Source: Pelagibius sp. (GTDB taxonomy: Bacteria; Pseudomonadota; Alphaproteobacteria; Kiloniellales; Kiloniellaceae). From it: a DNA stretch of 64,000 nucleotides. Positions 32,686 to 42,237 of the stretch are shown in pieces. The stretch's first letter is position 1; every line of letters starts with the position of its first letter. The DNA is taken from NCBI RefSeq assembly GCF_028289705.1, contig NZ_JANQOI010000056.1:56448-120447 (forward strand). The letters are read 5' to 3'. Position numbers and translations under genes: made by a program. The notes under the pieces were generated by a model, which was not told the DNA's origin, did not search any database, and was given only the letters and a program-made list of their open reading frames with translations.

Positions 32686-33969
32686 TCAGTAGTAGGTTTC
32701 GGGGAGCCACAGGGCAATCTGCGGGAAGGCCAGCAGTATCCCGATCATCGTAAGAAGCGTCAGCACAAAGGGGGCCACGCCGATGAACACGTCGGTCAGC
32801 CGGCCCGACCGCCGGATCCCCTGGATCACGTAACACAGCATGCCGATGGGCGGGGTCAGAACCGAGGTCTCCGCGATCAGCACCATCATCACGCCGAACC
32901 AAACCGGGTCAAAGCCGAGCCCGACGACGATGGGCGTGACCACCGGAATGGTGAGGACGATCATCGCCAGGGTGTCCATGAACATGCCAAGCAGCAGAAA
33001 GATGGCGATGATGAAGATCATGGTCGTCATGGGCGACCAGCCCAGACTGGCGACGGCCTGATTGACCTGACCGACCAGCCCGACGGCACCGATGACGAAG
33101 TTGAGCAGGAACGCGAGGATGGTGATCAGGATCATCATGGCGGAGGTGCGGATCGTGCCTTCCATCACCGTGCGTAGCATCGCCCAGGTGAGCTTTCGGC
33201 GCCAGGCGGCGAAGCCGAGGCTGGCGATGACGCCGATGGCCGCGGCCTCGGTCGGCGTCGCCCAGCCGGCGTAGATCGAGCCGATGACGATCAGAAACAG
33301 GAGTACCGGCGTCGCAAGATCGCCGAGAGAACGCCAGCGCGCGGACCATGAGGTGGCGACCGAACGGCCGCTCCAGGCCGGGCGGATGATACAGGCCAAC
33401 AGGATCGTAACCATGAAGAGGCCAGCGAGCATCAGGCCGGGAACGATGCCGGCGAGAAAGAGCTGGGGAACCGAGGTATCGGTCAGGAATCCGTAGAGGA
33501 TCATGTTGATCGACGGTGGGATCAGAATCCCGAGGGTTCCGCCGGCGGCCAGACTGCCCAGGAACAGGCGCTCGTTGTAGCCCCATTTGCCGATCTGGGG
33601 CATGGCCGTGGTGCCGATTGTGGCAGCCGTTGCCACGCTGGACCCGGAGGTTGCCGCAAACAGCGTCGAGGTGCCGATATTGGCGTGCATCAGGCCGCCG
33701 GGCAGCCACGACAGCCACTGCGTCATCGCCGCATACATGCTGTTGGCGATGCCGGAGCGCAGCAGGATCTCGCCCATCATGATGAACAGCGGAATCGCCA
33801 CCAGCACGAAGTCGATGCTGTGCGACCAGGCGACCTCGCCGAAGGCCGCATCGAGGGGGAACGGCGAATAGAAGGCACTCAGGAAGAGGGCGAGGATCCC
33901 GAGGACGACGGCGATGTGAAACCCGAAGGCGATGAGCGCGAGCAGCACGATGGCGGTGGTCACGAACAC
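32686..33969 (-). CDS. TRAP transporter large membrane subunit (DctM)
   Basis: 427 residues, about 12 helices, with DctM-family features LVAIPLFIMMGEIL, SGSSVATAATIGTTAMPQI, GGTLGILIPPSI and TPPIGMLCYVIQG. It starts at GTG 33969, with AGGAGG about 9 bases upstream. It forms the ion-coupled transport channel with DctQ and takes substrate from the DctP protein. Substrate inferred only from context (the D-glutamate cyclase-like gene at 35845). Confidence 0.93.
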   Translation of the reverse strand: MFVTTAIVLLALIAFGFHIAVVLGILALFLSAFYSPFPLDAAFGEVAWSHSIDFVLVAIPLFIMMGEILLRSGIANSMYAAMTQWLSWLPGGLMHANIGTSTLFAATSGSSVATAATIGTTAMPQIGKWGYNERLFLGSLAAGGTLGILIPPSINMILYGFLTDTSVPQLFLAGIVPGLMLAGLFMVTILLACIIRPAWSGRSVATSWSARWRSLGDLATPVLLFLIVIGSIYAGWATPTEAAAIGVIASLGFAAWRRKLTWAMLRTVMEGTIRTSAMMILITILAFLLNFVIGAVGLVGQVNQAVASLGWSPMTTMIFIIAIFLLLGMFMDTLAMIVLTIPVVTPIVVGLGFDPVWFGVMMVLIAETSVLTPPIGMLCYVIQGIRRSGRLTDVFIGVAPFVLTLLTMIGILLAFPQIALWLPETYY

Positions 33970-33982
33970 GACGTGGCGCCTC

Positions 33983-34573
33983 CTAGCGGGCCGACCGGGA
34001 CACGGGGGCGTCTTCGGTCCGCGTACCGATCACCGAGGGGGCGCCGGCAACCTGCTTGACGGTTTCGTGGCGCCCTTGGGCAAGCGCCAAGGACGCGCGC
34101 AGCAACAGCGCGACGATGCAGAGCAGGAAGTACGAGAGGCCCAACAGCCAGAGAGACTGCGGTATCCACAAGGGGACGGACAAGGGCGTGCTCGACCGGG
34201 CCTCCAGACGCAGGGTCTCCATCAGCGTCATCAGCGCGCGATAGCCGACCAGCCCGATCACGACCGAGAAGCCGGCCAGCGCCACGACGTCGAGCACCCG
34301 CTGTACCCGTTCCGGCAAGCGCACATAGAGGGCGTCGACCCGAATATGGGCGCGCTGGAACAAGGCGAAGGAGTATCCCCAGGCGATACTGATCGCAAAA
34401 GCGTAGCCGGCGATCTCATCGGCACCGCTCAGCGAGAAGTGGAACAGCTTGCGCGCCACGACCTCGAAGGTAACCAGACCCGCAGCCAGCAACAGCATGG
34501 CACAGCCAACGTAGACGCCGCCGCGCGATAGCCGCTCAAGAGCGCTTATCAGCCGCGCCAACCAGCGATCCAT
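33983..34573 (-). CDS. TRAP transporter small membrane subunit (DctQ)
   Basis: 196 residues, four helices, with the family pattern RKLFHFSLSGADEIAGYAFAISIAWGYSFALFQRAHIRVD. It lies 13 bases before dctM and 102 bases after dctP on the same strand, with GAGG before the ATG. The C-terminal 30 residues are hydrophilic. Confidence 0.9.
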   Translation of the reverse strand: MDRWLARLISALERLSRGGVYVGCAMLLLAAGLVTFEVVARKLFHFSLSGADEIAGYAFAISIAWGYSFALFQRAHIRVDALYVRLPERVQRVLDVVALAGFSVVIGLVGYRALMTLMETLRLEARSSTPLSVPLWIPQSLWLLGLSYFLLCIVALLLRASLALAQGRHETVKQVAGAPSVIGTRTEDAPVSRSAR

Positions 34574-34621
34574 CCTTACCTCGATCCTTCGTCATGGACC
34601 CAGTTACCGGCGACGCCGACA

Positions 34622-34643
34622 GGCGGGCGCTTTCGCGCCCGCC
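34622..34643 (-). promoter_or_regulatory. Intercistronic hairpin between dctP and dctQ
   Basis: A perfect nine-base stem GGCGGGCGC/GCGCCCGCC with loop TTTC and no following T-run. Hairpins here typically protect or uncouple the binding-protein message so that it is more abundant than the membrane subunits; that role is inferred. Confidence 0.6.
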
Positions 34644-34675
34644 CGCCGGACCAAACAGTAAATCGCCCGGAGCCC

Positions 34676-35761
34676 CTATGGGGCCGGCGCGCTCACCTTG
34701 ACCACTGCGCCGACGGTTTCATTCCATCGCTCGACACAGGCCTCGCCGCAGCGGGCCGAGAACTCGGGAAGCTGGCTCTGCGCGATCAGGTTCTTCAAGG
34801 CCTGCTCGTCCTCCGGCGTGACCGAGACCAGCGTCAGATCGCGTTTCTCCAGTTTCTTGGGCGCCGTTGCGTCCACGTCACAACGCTCGTCGCCCACGGT
34901 GCACCAGATGCCGTGCTGGGTCGCGTCCTCGGCCATCTTCCAGCCCGCGGGAACCATTTCTGTGCTGACCCGTTCCTCCAGGAAGGCGCGCACCTTGGGG
35001 TCCAGCTTGTTCCAGGACGCGGTGTTGGCCACGACGAAGTTGATGCCCCATCCCACCACCAGCGGATAAACATGGGTCGTCACGTCGGTCCACTTGGCGA
35101 TGTTGCCCGAGTTCGCGCCGGTCAAGGCGCAGTCGATGACGTTGCGCTGCAGCGCCGGCACCACCTCGGAGAACGACATCGTAACCGGGATCGCACCGAT
35201 GGATTCGACGAAGTTGGCGGTGGTCGCGCTGAACACACGGACTTTCTTGTTTTTCAGATCGTCCAGGCCCCCAATCGCGGTGGCGCACCAAAAGACCTGC
35301 GCACCGGTCGGCCAGAAGCCGATCGGCGTCACCCCCGCCTTCTCCTCGTAAAGCTTGCGCAGGGTCGGCAGATAGGCGTCGATCACCTTGCGCAGGGTAT
35401 CGGTGCTCTGGATCAGGCCGGCGATATCGATCCCGTCGTTCTCCGGCAGTTCGCCCGACACCAGCGTCGTCGAACCGGCGATCAGATCGGCGACACCGGC
35501 TTTCGCCAGGCGCAGCATCTCCGGTCCCTTGACGCCGACATCGGTCATGCTGATGCCGTCGACCGTGATCTGGCCGCCGCTTGCCTCGGGGATACGCTCC
35601 AGCCAGAACGGCTTGAGGATGTTGACCCAGTTCGGCGAGTTGACCGGCGAACCGATAAGCTTCAGGTTCGTGCGCGCGAGGTCCTCCGCCGAGGCCGCTC
35701 CCGGCGGCCCTAACACGGCGGCCAGTGCGCCCATAATCATCGCTATCGTCTTGTTTCTCAT
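34676..35761 (-). CDS. TRAP transporter substrate-binding protein (DctP family)
   Basis: 361 residues with a signal peptide (cleavage near ASA-ED at 24-26) and the DctP fold: VGVKGPEMLRLAKAGVADLI, a GFWPTGAQVFWC segment, DLKNKKVRVFSATTANFVESIGAIPVTMSFSEVVPALQRNVID. The conserved central region normally holds the carboxylate-binding Arg (here KVRVFS). Four cysteines near the C-terminus (GIWCTVGDERCDV and SARCGEACVER) could form disulphides. First gene of the TRAP operon, with GGAGGGGG before the ATG. Confidence 0.92.
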   Translation of the reverse strand: MRNKTIAMIMGALAAVLGPPGAASAEDLARTNLKLIGSPVNSPNWVNILKPFWLERIPEASGGQITVDGISMTDVGVKGPEMLRLAKAGVADLIAGSTTLVSGELPENDGIDIAGLIQSTDTLRKVIDAYLPTLRKLYEEKAGVTPIGFWPTGAQVFWCATAIGGLDDLKNKKVRVFSATTANFVESIGAIPVTMSFSEVVPALQRNVIDCALTGANSGNIAKWTDVTTHVYPLVVGWGINFVVANTASWNKLDPKVRAFLEERVSTEMVPAGWKMAEDATQHGIWCTVGDERCDVDATAPKKLEKRDLTLVSVTPEDEQALKNLIAQSQLPEFSARCGEACVERWNETVGAVVKVSAPAP

Positions 35762-35844
35762 CGCTGCCCCCTCCCTTTCTTTTTAGGCCTCCGATGGACG
35801 AAGTAGGATCTTTGCTCCGGGGCCGCCGTCCTTGGTCCGCGGGC

Positions 35845-36867
35845 TTAGTGCGCGGGGCCGCGGTCCGGCGGCGCCAGATTGAGACGCACCATGTCGCGCA
35901 GGATCTGAACGACAGCCATCGACGTCTCGCCTTCGGCGCCGTCGACGATGAATCGCTTAGTGCAATAGCGCGCCTCGTATCCCCCCGCCTCCAGGCAGCT
36001 CATGACGATGCGCCGCTCCAGTTCAGGCGTATGGAACACGTCGATATCGCGCAGCAGAAAGGCCAGCGTGGCCGCCACGGCGTAGCACCCCCAGTTGGAG
36101 ATCGAGACCGGGAACAGCACATCGGTCGCCACCACCGTCGGGACGCCGCCGCCGCATCCGCAAGGACAGTCGCGTCCGTAGGGGTGGAAGTCCCGCATGA
36201 AGTCGTGGATCAGGCCGAAGCCAATCTCGTTGCCGTTGTCGCCGATACCGATGCTGAAGACGCCGCGCCGGCGCGCCTCGTCGAAGATCGGCCCGAAGTT
36301 GACGATGTCTTTGTGGGTGACCCCGGTCGAGTAGTGCGTAATGCCTTTTTCGTTGGGGCCTAGGCGTTCGGTGCTGACGATCGCCTTGGGCTGATAGCGT
36401 TCAAAGGTCTCGCCGATCCAGCGGTGATAGTCCGCCGGGTCCGGCGGCGGGCAGACCAGCGCGGCACCGAGACCGCGTTCCTTGGCCAAGTCAAAGTCCC
36501 TGACCGTGACGCCGGCGGCCTCGCTGGAGGCGACCACGGGCGGCGCGTGCAGCGCCTCTGTCAGGAAGACCGGCACGGCCTTCATGCCCCAATAAAGTGC
36601 ACGGGCGAGCACCGCCGCCCCGGGCGGCCCGTCACTTTCGCCGTGCGGCATTTCCGGGGGATAGCCGGCGCCGGTGACGATGAAGACCACATCGCCGGGC
36701 TGCACCCGCTGGTGCAGACCCTCGGCTGCCAGGGTGCTTAAGGGTCGTCCGCCCAAAGCCGCCCGGGCCCGGTCGTATATCTGCGGAATGATGTTGTGGT
36801 TCATGGCCCGGTTGCGCAGCTCGGTCGTCACCAAACGGTCCGCGAACTCACCAATGATCTCGGGCAT
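35845..36867 (-). CDS. D-glutamate cyclase-like protein (DUF4392 / DGLUCY C-terminal domain)
   Basis: 340 residues from ATG 36867, with GGAGG upstream. The central motif STERLGPNEKGITHYSTGV, then HKDIVNFGPIFDEARRRGV and GIGDNGNEIGFG, matches the DUF4392 domain of mammalian DGLUCY, which interconverts D-glutamate and 5-oxo-D-proline. A CPCGCGGG cysteine cluster and the substrate-like loop VTGAGYPPEMPHGESDGPPGA near the N-terminus are also seen. It is the first gene on the minus strand facing a LysR regulator, and is followed by the TRAP genes, so it probably acts on the imported compound. Exact substrate unproven. Confidence 0.78.
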   Translation of the reverse strand: MPEIIGEFADRLVTTELRNRAMNHNIIPQIYDRARAALGGRPLSTLAAEGLHQRVQPGDVVFIVTGAGYPPEMPHGESDGPPGAAVLARALYWGMKAVPVFLTEALHAPPVVASSEAAGVTVRDFDLAKERGLGAALVCPPPDPADYHRWIGETFERYQPKAIVSTERLGPNEKGITHYSTGVTHKDIVNFGPIFDEARRRGVFSIGIGDNGNEIGFGLIHDFMRDFHPYGRDCPCGCGGGVPTVVATDVLFPVSISNWGCYAVAATLAFLLRDIDVFHTPELERRIVMSCLEAGGYEARYCTKRFIVDGAEGETSMAVVQILRDMVRLNLAPPDRGPAH

Positions 36868-36989
36868 GGGCCTCCGTTCCGCATCTCGGCTTCCGGACGT
36901 TCCGCCGCACCGGCGCGGCACAGCTCAAGGAACAGCTCCACGGTCTTGGAGGCGCTTCATAATGTCAAATTGCATGTACTGATCCTTTC

Positions 36990-37004
36990 ATAAGTGTATA
37001 TTAT
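36990..37004. promoter_or_regulatory. Candidate LysR-type operator
   Basis: ATAA-N7-TTAT interrupted palindrome in the 161-base gap between the divergent cyclase and lysR genes, 24 bases before the lysR start. The dyad and location suit a LysR autoregulatory site. No further support. Confidence 0.4.
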
Positions 37005-37028
37005 CAAGCAGCCGCCGAGGAGAGACCG

Positions 37029-37964
37029 ATGAAGCTCAGCCTGCGACAGATCGAGGCGTTCCGAGCCGTCATGCAGACGAACAGCATGACCGCGGCTGCC
37101 GGTATCCTGAACATCTCCCAGCCCGCCGTGACCCGGCTGATCAAGGATATGGAAGCCACCCTCGCCCTCACCTTGTTTCGCCGCGCCGGAACCAGGATCA
37201 GCGCGACGCGGGAAGCGACCCGGTTGCTTGGCGAAGTCGAACGGATGTTCAACGGGCTGGAACACATCGAGCAGGTGGCGCGCTCGATCCGGCGCTTTCC
37301 GCAAGGGCACCTGAATCTGGCAGCCATGCCCATCATCTCCATGGGATATCTGCCGAAAGTCGTCCGCCACTTCCTCGACGACCATCCCGATGTCTCGCTC
37401 TCGGTCCACTCCGACAGCTCGGTCAACATCGTCGATCTCGTCGCGCGGGAGCAGTTCGACCTGGGCATCTGCTCGGTGCCTGCGGTGCACCCCAACCTGC
37501 GCTACGAAATGCTGGATCGCGTCGAAGCGGTCTGCATCATGCCGGTCGGCCATCCACTTGCCGAGAACGCCGTGATCGAGCCCCGGAACCTCGATGGTGC
37601 GGATTTCGTTCTGCTCGGTCAGAGCAGCCTGTTACGTCAACAGGTCCGCAATGTGCTCGATGCAGAGGGAGTCACGATCAATGTCCGGGTCGAGGCGTTG
37701 TACTCGACAACCGCCTGCGGCTTCGTAGAGCAGGGCGTGGGGGTCTCGATTGTCGACCCCTTCGTGGTCTCCGGCCTGACCCGGCCCGCGGTCACCGTGC
37801 GGCCGTTCCGTCCCACGATTCCCTACGAGTTTGCATTGATCTATCCGCCGCGCCTGGCGGAAGACCATCTGGCAATCGCCCTCGGTGCCGTGCTGCGGGA
37901 GGAAATGAAACGGGACTTCGCTCAGGGCGATCCGACGCCGGCCGACAGTACCCTCACATCATAG
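37029..37964 (+). CDS. LysR family transcriptional regulator
   Basis: 311 residues: winged HTH at 1-60 (LRQIEAFRAVMQTNSMTAAA, NISQPAVTRLIKDME) and a periplasmic-binding-like effector domain. A GAGGAGAG ribosome site precedes the ATG. It is divergent from the cyclase/TRAP operon, whose inducer it probably senses. Confidence 0.93.
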   Translation: MKLSLRQIEAFRAVMQTNSMTAAAGILNISQPAVTRLIKDMEATLALTLFRRAGTRISATREATRLLGEVERMFNGLEHIEQVARSIRRFPQGHLNLAAMPIISMGYLPKVVRHFLDDHPDVSLSVHSDSSVNIVDLVAREQFDLGICSVPAVHPNLRYEMLDRVEAVCIMPVGHPLAENAVIEPRNLDGADFVLLGQSSLLRQQVRNVLDAEGVTINVRVEALYSTTACGFVEQGVGVSIVDPFVVSGLTRPAVTVRPFRPTIPYEFALIYPPRLAEDHLAIALGAVLREEMKRDFAQGDPTPADSTLTS

Positions 37965-38038
37965 CGCAGGCCGGCCGGACGGACCGCCCGCAAGGCGAAG
38001 CGATGCGTCGCGCCCACGGACGTGGCCGCACCTCAGTT

Positions 38039-39553
38039 CTAGGCCGAGCGGCGGGTGGGGATGGCGCGCTCCGGCGGGAACGTCACGGTGACGGTGGTGC
38101 CCGCGCCGGCTTCGCTTTCGATGGCCAGCGACCCGCCGAAGAGCTTCATGAAGTTGTCGCAGAGATGCAAGCCCAGGCCGGTGCCCTTGTGCTCGCGCGC
38201 CCGCGGATTGTGCGCCTGCTCGAAGGGCCGCAGGGCCTTGCGCACACCCTCCTGGGTCATGCCGATGCCGTTGTCGGCAACGCTGAGAAGAATGCGGCCG
38301 CGACCGTCACACCAGGCCGCGACCGCGATGTGCCCGCCCTCGGGGGTGAACTTCACGGCATTGGAGAGCAGGTTGATGAGGATCTGCATCAATACCCGCT
38401 CGTCGCCACGCAGGGTCGGCATCGCCGCCGGCACCTCGGAGACCAGGGTCTGGCCAGCCGCCTCCGCCGCCGGCGCCACCTGGCGAAGGCAGGACCGCAC
38501 CAGCGCAGCCACGTCCACATCCTCCTCGGCCAACTCGTATTTGCCGGCCTCGACCTTGGAGATGTCCAGCAGGTCGTTGATCAGGCTGATCAGCAGAGAC
38601 CCGCTGTGATGGATGTCCTCGACGTATTCCTCATAGCGGTCGTCGCCCAGCGGCCCGAAGGTTCGGGCCCGCATCAGCTCGCTGAAGCCGAGGATGGCGT
38701 TGAGCGGAGTGCGCAGGTCATGGCTCATGTTGGCGAGGAACTCGGTCTTGGCGCGGTTCGCCTCGACCGCCTGTTCCCGGGCACTCTCCAGTTCGGCGGT
38801 GCGTTCCAGCACCCGCTGCTCCAGGTTGGCATTGGCCCGGCGCAGCTCCCGCTCCGCCTGCTCCACGCGCAGGCCCTTGCGGCGCAACTGCTCCAGGGCC
38901 TCGGCCATACGGCTGACTTCGTCGTTGCGGCCGCGTTCAGGAACGGGAGTGTTCAGCGCACCCTCGCCGATGCGGATCATCGCGTTGGTCACCCGTGAGA
39001 GCGGCCCGGAGATGAGGTTGACCCCGACGAAGACCACCACCCCCGTGACCACCGCCAGGATGGCCGTGGTCGCGGCATCGCCGCGGATGGCGCTCCACAC
39101 CTCGGCGGAAACCCCGGCCGTCGAAATCCAGAGGAACAGCGTGCCGACGCCCTCCCCGGTCTCGGCGGTGATGCTTCGGTCGAACACCAGAAAGCTCACC
39201 CGCCCATCCTCCTCGGCGTCCGGGTCGAAGCCGTCGACCATCACCTCGGCCAGCTTGGCGCCCCTGTTGTCAAATACCCGGGCACCGGCAATGGCCCCGG
39301 TGGCCGCAAGCCGCTCCAGGCGGAGCTGCACCATGTCGTAGTCGTAGTCCCAAAGCGGATCGGCCAGGGTGTCGCCGAACACACTGGTCAGGACCTGCGA
39401 TTCCGCCTTCAGATCGATCAGCAGCCGGGCGGCATTCTCGCGGCCGGACAAGGCGGTGCCGATCATCGATACGACGACCACTGTGGCAAGCACGGTGATG
39501 ACGATTCGATTCCTGATCGATGTCCCGGAGTGTCTGCGGTGTTTCTGACGCAT
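38039..39553 (-). CDS. Membrane sensor histidine kinase (orphan)
   Basis: About 504 residues from ATG 39553 (an in-frame ATG at 39655 would add 34 residues without homology). Two membrane helices at about 15-35 and 165-190 flank a periplasmic domain of about 130 residues. A HAMP domain ([19 protein letters not shown]), a coiled coil, the HisKA box with [19 protein letters not shown] and the HATPase boxes ([24 protein letters not shown]) follow. No response regulator is adjacent. It faces the solute-binding protein gene at 39768, whose product might be its periplasmic partner. Confidence 0.93.
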   Translation of the reverse strand: MRQKHRRHSGTSIRNRIVITVLATVVVVSMIGTALSGRENAARLLIDLKAESQVLTSVFGDTLADPLWDYDYDMVQLRLERLAATGAIAGARVFDNRGAKLAEVMVDGFDPDAEEDGRVSFLVFDRSITAETGEGVGTLFLWISTAGVSAEVWSAIRGDAATTAILAVVTGVVVFVGVNLISGPLSRVTNAMIRIGEGALNTPVPERGRNDEVSRMAEALEQLRRKGLRVEQAERELRRANANLEQRVLERTAELESAREQAVEANRAKTEFLANMSHDLRTPLNAILGFSELMRARTFGPLGDDRYEEYVEDIHHSGSLLISLINDLLDISKVEAGKYELAEEDVDVAALVRSCLRQVAPAAEAAGQTLVSEVPAAMPTLRGDERVLMQILINLLSNAVKFTPEGGHIAVAAWCDGRGRILLSVADNGIGMTQEGVRKALRPFEQAHNPRAREHKGTGLGLHLCDNFMKLFGGSLAIESEAGAGTTVTVTFPPERAIPTRRSA

Positions 39554-39767
39554 CTCGTCTAAGTCGGCCGGACCTGCCTGGCGGGACCCGTCAAAGCATC
39601 CCGTTAAGCATTCGTTTACCAAATCCAATAAACCCTGGGATGATATATTCCGCACCTTAAACTATCATTTACAGCCATTAGCTATACAAAGACAGATTGC
39701 AGTAGTCCTGAAGGGTACTACTGGATCTGATGGATTTGTTTTTGGTCCACCACTGGGAATTGACGAG

Positions 39768-40526
39768 ATGGCTTGGTCAGACCGCTGGCGATTTGTAATG
39801 ACGTCTTTCGGGCGCTCGCTTGCGACCGTCCTTCTGGCTGCCGGCATCGCACTGTCCGCTTCCGCCGCAAGTGCGGAGCAGAGGCTGCACTTCACCACCG
39901 AGCAATACGCCCCCTTCAATTTCGCCCAGGGTGAGGAGATCGCCGGCCTCGGCGCCGACCAGGTCAAGGAGATCATGCGGCGCACCGGCATCCCCTTCGA
40001 CATGGAGTTGCTGCCCTGGTCGCGGGCCCTGGCCCTGGCCGGCAAGCGGCCGATGACCTGCGTCTTCACCACCGCCCACACCGTCGACCGCGACAAGCGC
40101 TTCAAGTGGGTCGAACCCTTGCTGGTCGAGCGGACCCTGCTGATCCGCGCCGAAGGCTCGGGGGTCGAGCCGGCCAACCTCACCACGGCCAGCCACTACC
40201 GCACCGGCACCCAGACCGGCGACTACACCGTGGAACTGCTGCGCAACGCCGGCTTTGCGAAGATCGACCTGGCGCGCGATCTCGACCTGACCCTGAAGAA
40301 ACTGCTGAACGGCCGCGTGGACCTGATGGCGGTCTCAGAGTCCTACCTCCATCGCCTGCGCAAGCAGGGCGTGCCGGTGGAAGAGGCGGCGGTGCTTCAC
40401 GAGCAGGTGTTTTCCATCGCCTGCTCGCCGAAAACCCCCGACGAAGTCGTCGCGCGCATGCAGGGCGCGCTCACAGCCATGATCGCCGACGGCACCCAGG
40501 CCGAGATCCACGCCCGCTACAACTGA
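39768..40526 (+). CDS. Periplasmic solute-binding protein, family 3-like
   Basis: 252 residues (242 if it starts at the second ATG, 39798) with a signal peptide ending SAASAEQ. The mature protein resembles amino-acid-type SBP family 3: TTEQYAPFNFAQGEEIAGLGADQVKEIMRRTGI and a VDLMAVSESYLHRL segment. No permease or ATPase gene is nearby, so it is unlikely to be part of a transporter encoded here; it is divergent from the sensor kinase and may modulate it. Confidence 0.85.
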   Translation: MAWSDRWRFVMTSFGRSLATVLLAAGIALSASAASAEQRLHFTTEQYAPFNFAQGEEIAGLGADQVKEIMRRTGIPFDMELLPWSRALALAGKRPMTCVFTTAHTVDRDKRFKWVEPLLVERTLLIRAEGSGVEPANLTTASHYRTGTQTGDYTVELLRNAGFAKIDLARDLDLTLKKLLNGRVDLMAVSESYLHRLRKQGVPVEEAAVLHEQVFSIACSPKTPDEVVARMQGALTAMIADGTQAEIHARYN

Positions 40527-40572
40527 GCTTCCAGACAGCTTGTTGGTCGGATCGCGATGCGATGGCCGGCCT

Positions 40573-41745
40573 CTAACCGTCCCCTCCGCCACGCAGGGCC
40601 GCCAGATCCATCCGGTGACGCACCACCGCGGTGATGGGCACCAGGGCGAAGCCGCGGGCCTGCATCTCCGGAATCCAAGTTTCCAGGGCCGCCATGGTGA
40701 CGCTGTGGGGGTGGCCGATGCCGACGGCGTAGCCGCGCTCCCGGGCCACCTGCTCCAGCAGCGCCAACTGGCGTTCGATGGCCAGCCGGTTGTCCGGTTC
40801 GTTGTCGAGGAAGACATCGCGCTCCGCATAGGGGACCCCGGCCCGGGCTGCCAATTGTCCGGCAACGGAGTTGCGCGAGGTCAGGGAGTCGAGAAACATC
40901 AGGCCGCGGGCCTTCAACTCGCCCATCACCAGGGCCATGGCTTCCGGCGAGGCCGTCAGCCGGCTGCCCATGTGATTATTGATGCCGACGTAGCCCTCGA
41001 AGCGCTCCAGTCCCCAGACCAGGCGCTGGGTCAACTCCGCCGCCGGCAGCCCGTCGACCAGCACATTGGGCCCGGGATCGATGGTGGGGCTCAGCGGCTG
41101 CATGGGCACATGGAGCATCAGCTCGTGGCCGGCCTTGTTGGCGGCCGCGGTCATCTCGGCAAGCCCCTCGGCATAGGTCATGAACGAGAGGGTGAGCGGC
41201 CCCGGCAGGGCGATCGCCTGCCGAGCATTGCGGCGGTTGAGCCCAAGGTCGTCGAGCACGATGGCGATCAGCGGCCGGCCCTCCGAGGGAGCGACCGCAA
41301 CGGCATGCGCCTGCCAGGGCGCGGGGCCCTGCAGCCCGCGGTCCGGGACCGGGATTGCCGGCAGAAAGACGGCCTGCCCCGGCGCGGCTCCGCGCGGTTC
41401 TTGCGCTGGCGTCGTACCGTCCTCGGTGGCGCTTTGCAGCGCGGCCTCCAAAGCCTCCCGGTCGAAGGGATCGTCCGGGCCGATGGGGACACCACTCTCC
41501 ATCAGGCGCAACGCCCGGCCGTCGACGAGCGCATCTCCCGATGGCTCTTGAACCTGTGAGTCTGCCACAATCGCGGAGCGCTCGGGCCCCGCCTCGGGGC
41601 CGCCCAGCAGGCCCTGTCGGTCAAGCATCACGCCGAGGAAACCGCCGATCACCAGACCGATCAGCAACAGCCCGGCAACCGCCGCGGCATTCCACCAGGC
41701 ATCGCCGTTCCTGCGGCTCGGTGATTGCGAATCGCGCGCCCTCAT
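40573..41745 (-). CDS. Divergent polysaccharide deacetylase family protein (YibQ-like)
   Basis: 390 residues with an N-terminal membrane anchor (AAVAGLLLIGLVIGGFLGVML), a linker and a NodB-like barrel: IAIVLDDLGLNRRNARQAI, LPGPLTLSFMTYAEG, HELMLHVPMQPLSP, VGINNHMGSRLT and GLMFLDSLTSRNSVAGQLA. Motifs typical of the divergent (DUF610) branch, whose substrate is unknown. It is 52 bases after the MerR-type gene on the same strand and could be co-transcribed with it. Confidence 0.88.
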   Translation of the reverse strand: MRARDSQSPSRRNGDAWWNAAAVAGLLLIGLVIGGFLGVMLDRQGLLGGPEAGPERSAIVADSQVQEPSGDALVDGRALRLMESGVPIGPDDPFDREALEAALQSATEDGTTPAQEPRGAAPGQAVFLPAIPVPDRGLQGPAPWQAHAVAVAPSEGRPLIAIVLDDLGLNRRNARQAIALPGPLTLSFMTYAEGLAEMTAAANKAGHELMLHVPMQPLSPTIDPGPNVLVDGLPAAELTQRLVWGLERFEGYVGINNHMGSRLTASPEAMALVMGELKARGLMFLDSLTSRNSVAGQLAARAGVPYAERDVFLDNEPDNRLAIERQLALLEQVARERGYAVGIGHPHSVTMAALETWIPEMQARGFALVPITAVVRHRMDLAALRGGGDG

Positions 41746-41797
41746 AGCGCGCGGACCCTAGCACGGCTTGGTTAAGGAAGCTGGGGCCAAAAGGGGC

Positions 41798-42202
41798 TCA
41801 GCGCTCCGCCTTCGCGCTCCCCGCAAGCCCGGTCAGGATCGGGCAGTCCGGGCGCTCGTCGCCGTGGCAGCGCTCCATCAGGTGAGTCAGAGTGGCCCGC
41901 ATCTCCGTCAGTTCGGCAATCTTCCGGTCGATCTCCTCGACGCGCCGGCGGGCCAGGGCCTTCACTTCGGCGCTGCTGCGCTGCCGGTCCTGCCACAGCG
42001 CCAGCAGACTGCCCACCTCCTCCACGGAGAAGCCCAGGCTGCGCGCACGTTGGACAAATCGCAGGGTCTCCACGTCACGCCGGTCGTAGACCCGGTAGCC
42101 CCCGGCGCTGCGGTCCGCCGGGGCGATCAGCCCTACGGACTCGTAATACCGGATGGTCTTCGCCGAAACGCCGGATTGCCGCGCCGCCGCACCGATGTTC
42201 AT
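41798..42202 (-). CDS. CueR/HmrR-like MerR family regulator
   Basis: 134 residues from ATG 42202, preceded by GGAG (GTG at 42214 is an alternative). N-terminal HTH ([21 protein letters not shown]), a dimerisation helix, and the C-terminal metal loop [12 protein letters not shown], whose C-x7-C spacing is that of Cu(I)-sensing CueR/HmrR. A textbook MerR-type promoter lies just upstream. No copper ATPase or copper chaperone gene is present in the window, so its other target is elsewhere. Confidence 0.9.
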   Translation of the reverse strand: MNIGAAARQSGVSAKTIRYYESVGLIAPADRSAGGYRVYDRRDVETLRFVQRARSLGFSVEEVGSLLALWQDRQRSSAEVKALARRRVEEIDRKIAELTEMRATLTHLMERCHGDERPDCPILTGLAGSAKAER

Positions 42203-42237
42203 GCCGCTCTCCACTGGGCCAGACCGAACGATCGCCC

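Noticed and set aside
36868..36989. A second regulator-binding site in the cyclase/lysR gap
   Set aside because: Only weak, non-repeating AT-rich stretches besides the ATAA-N7-TTAT site.
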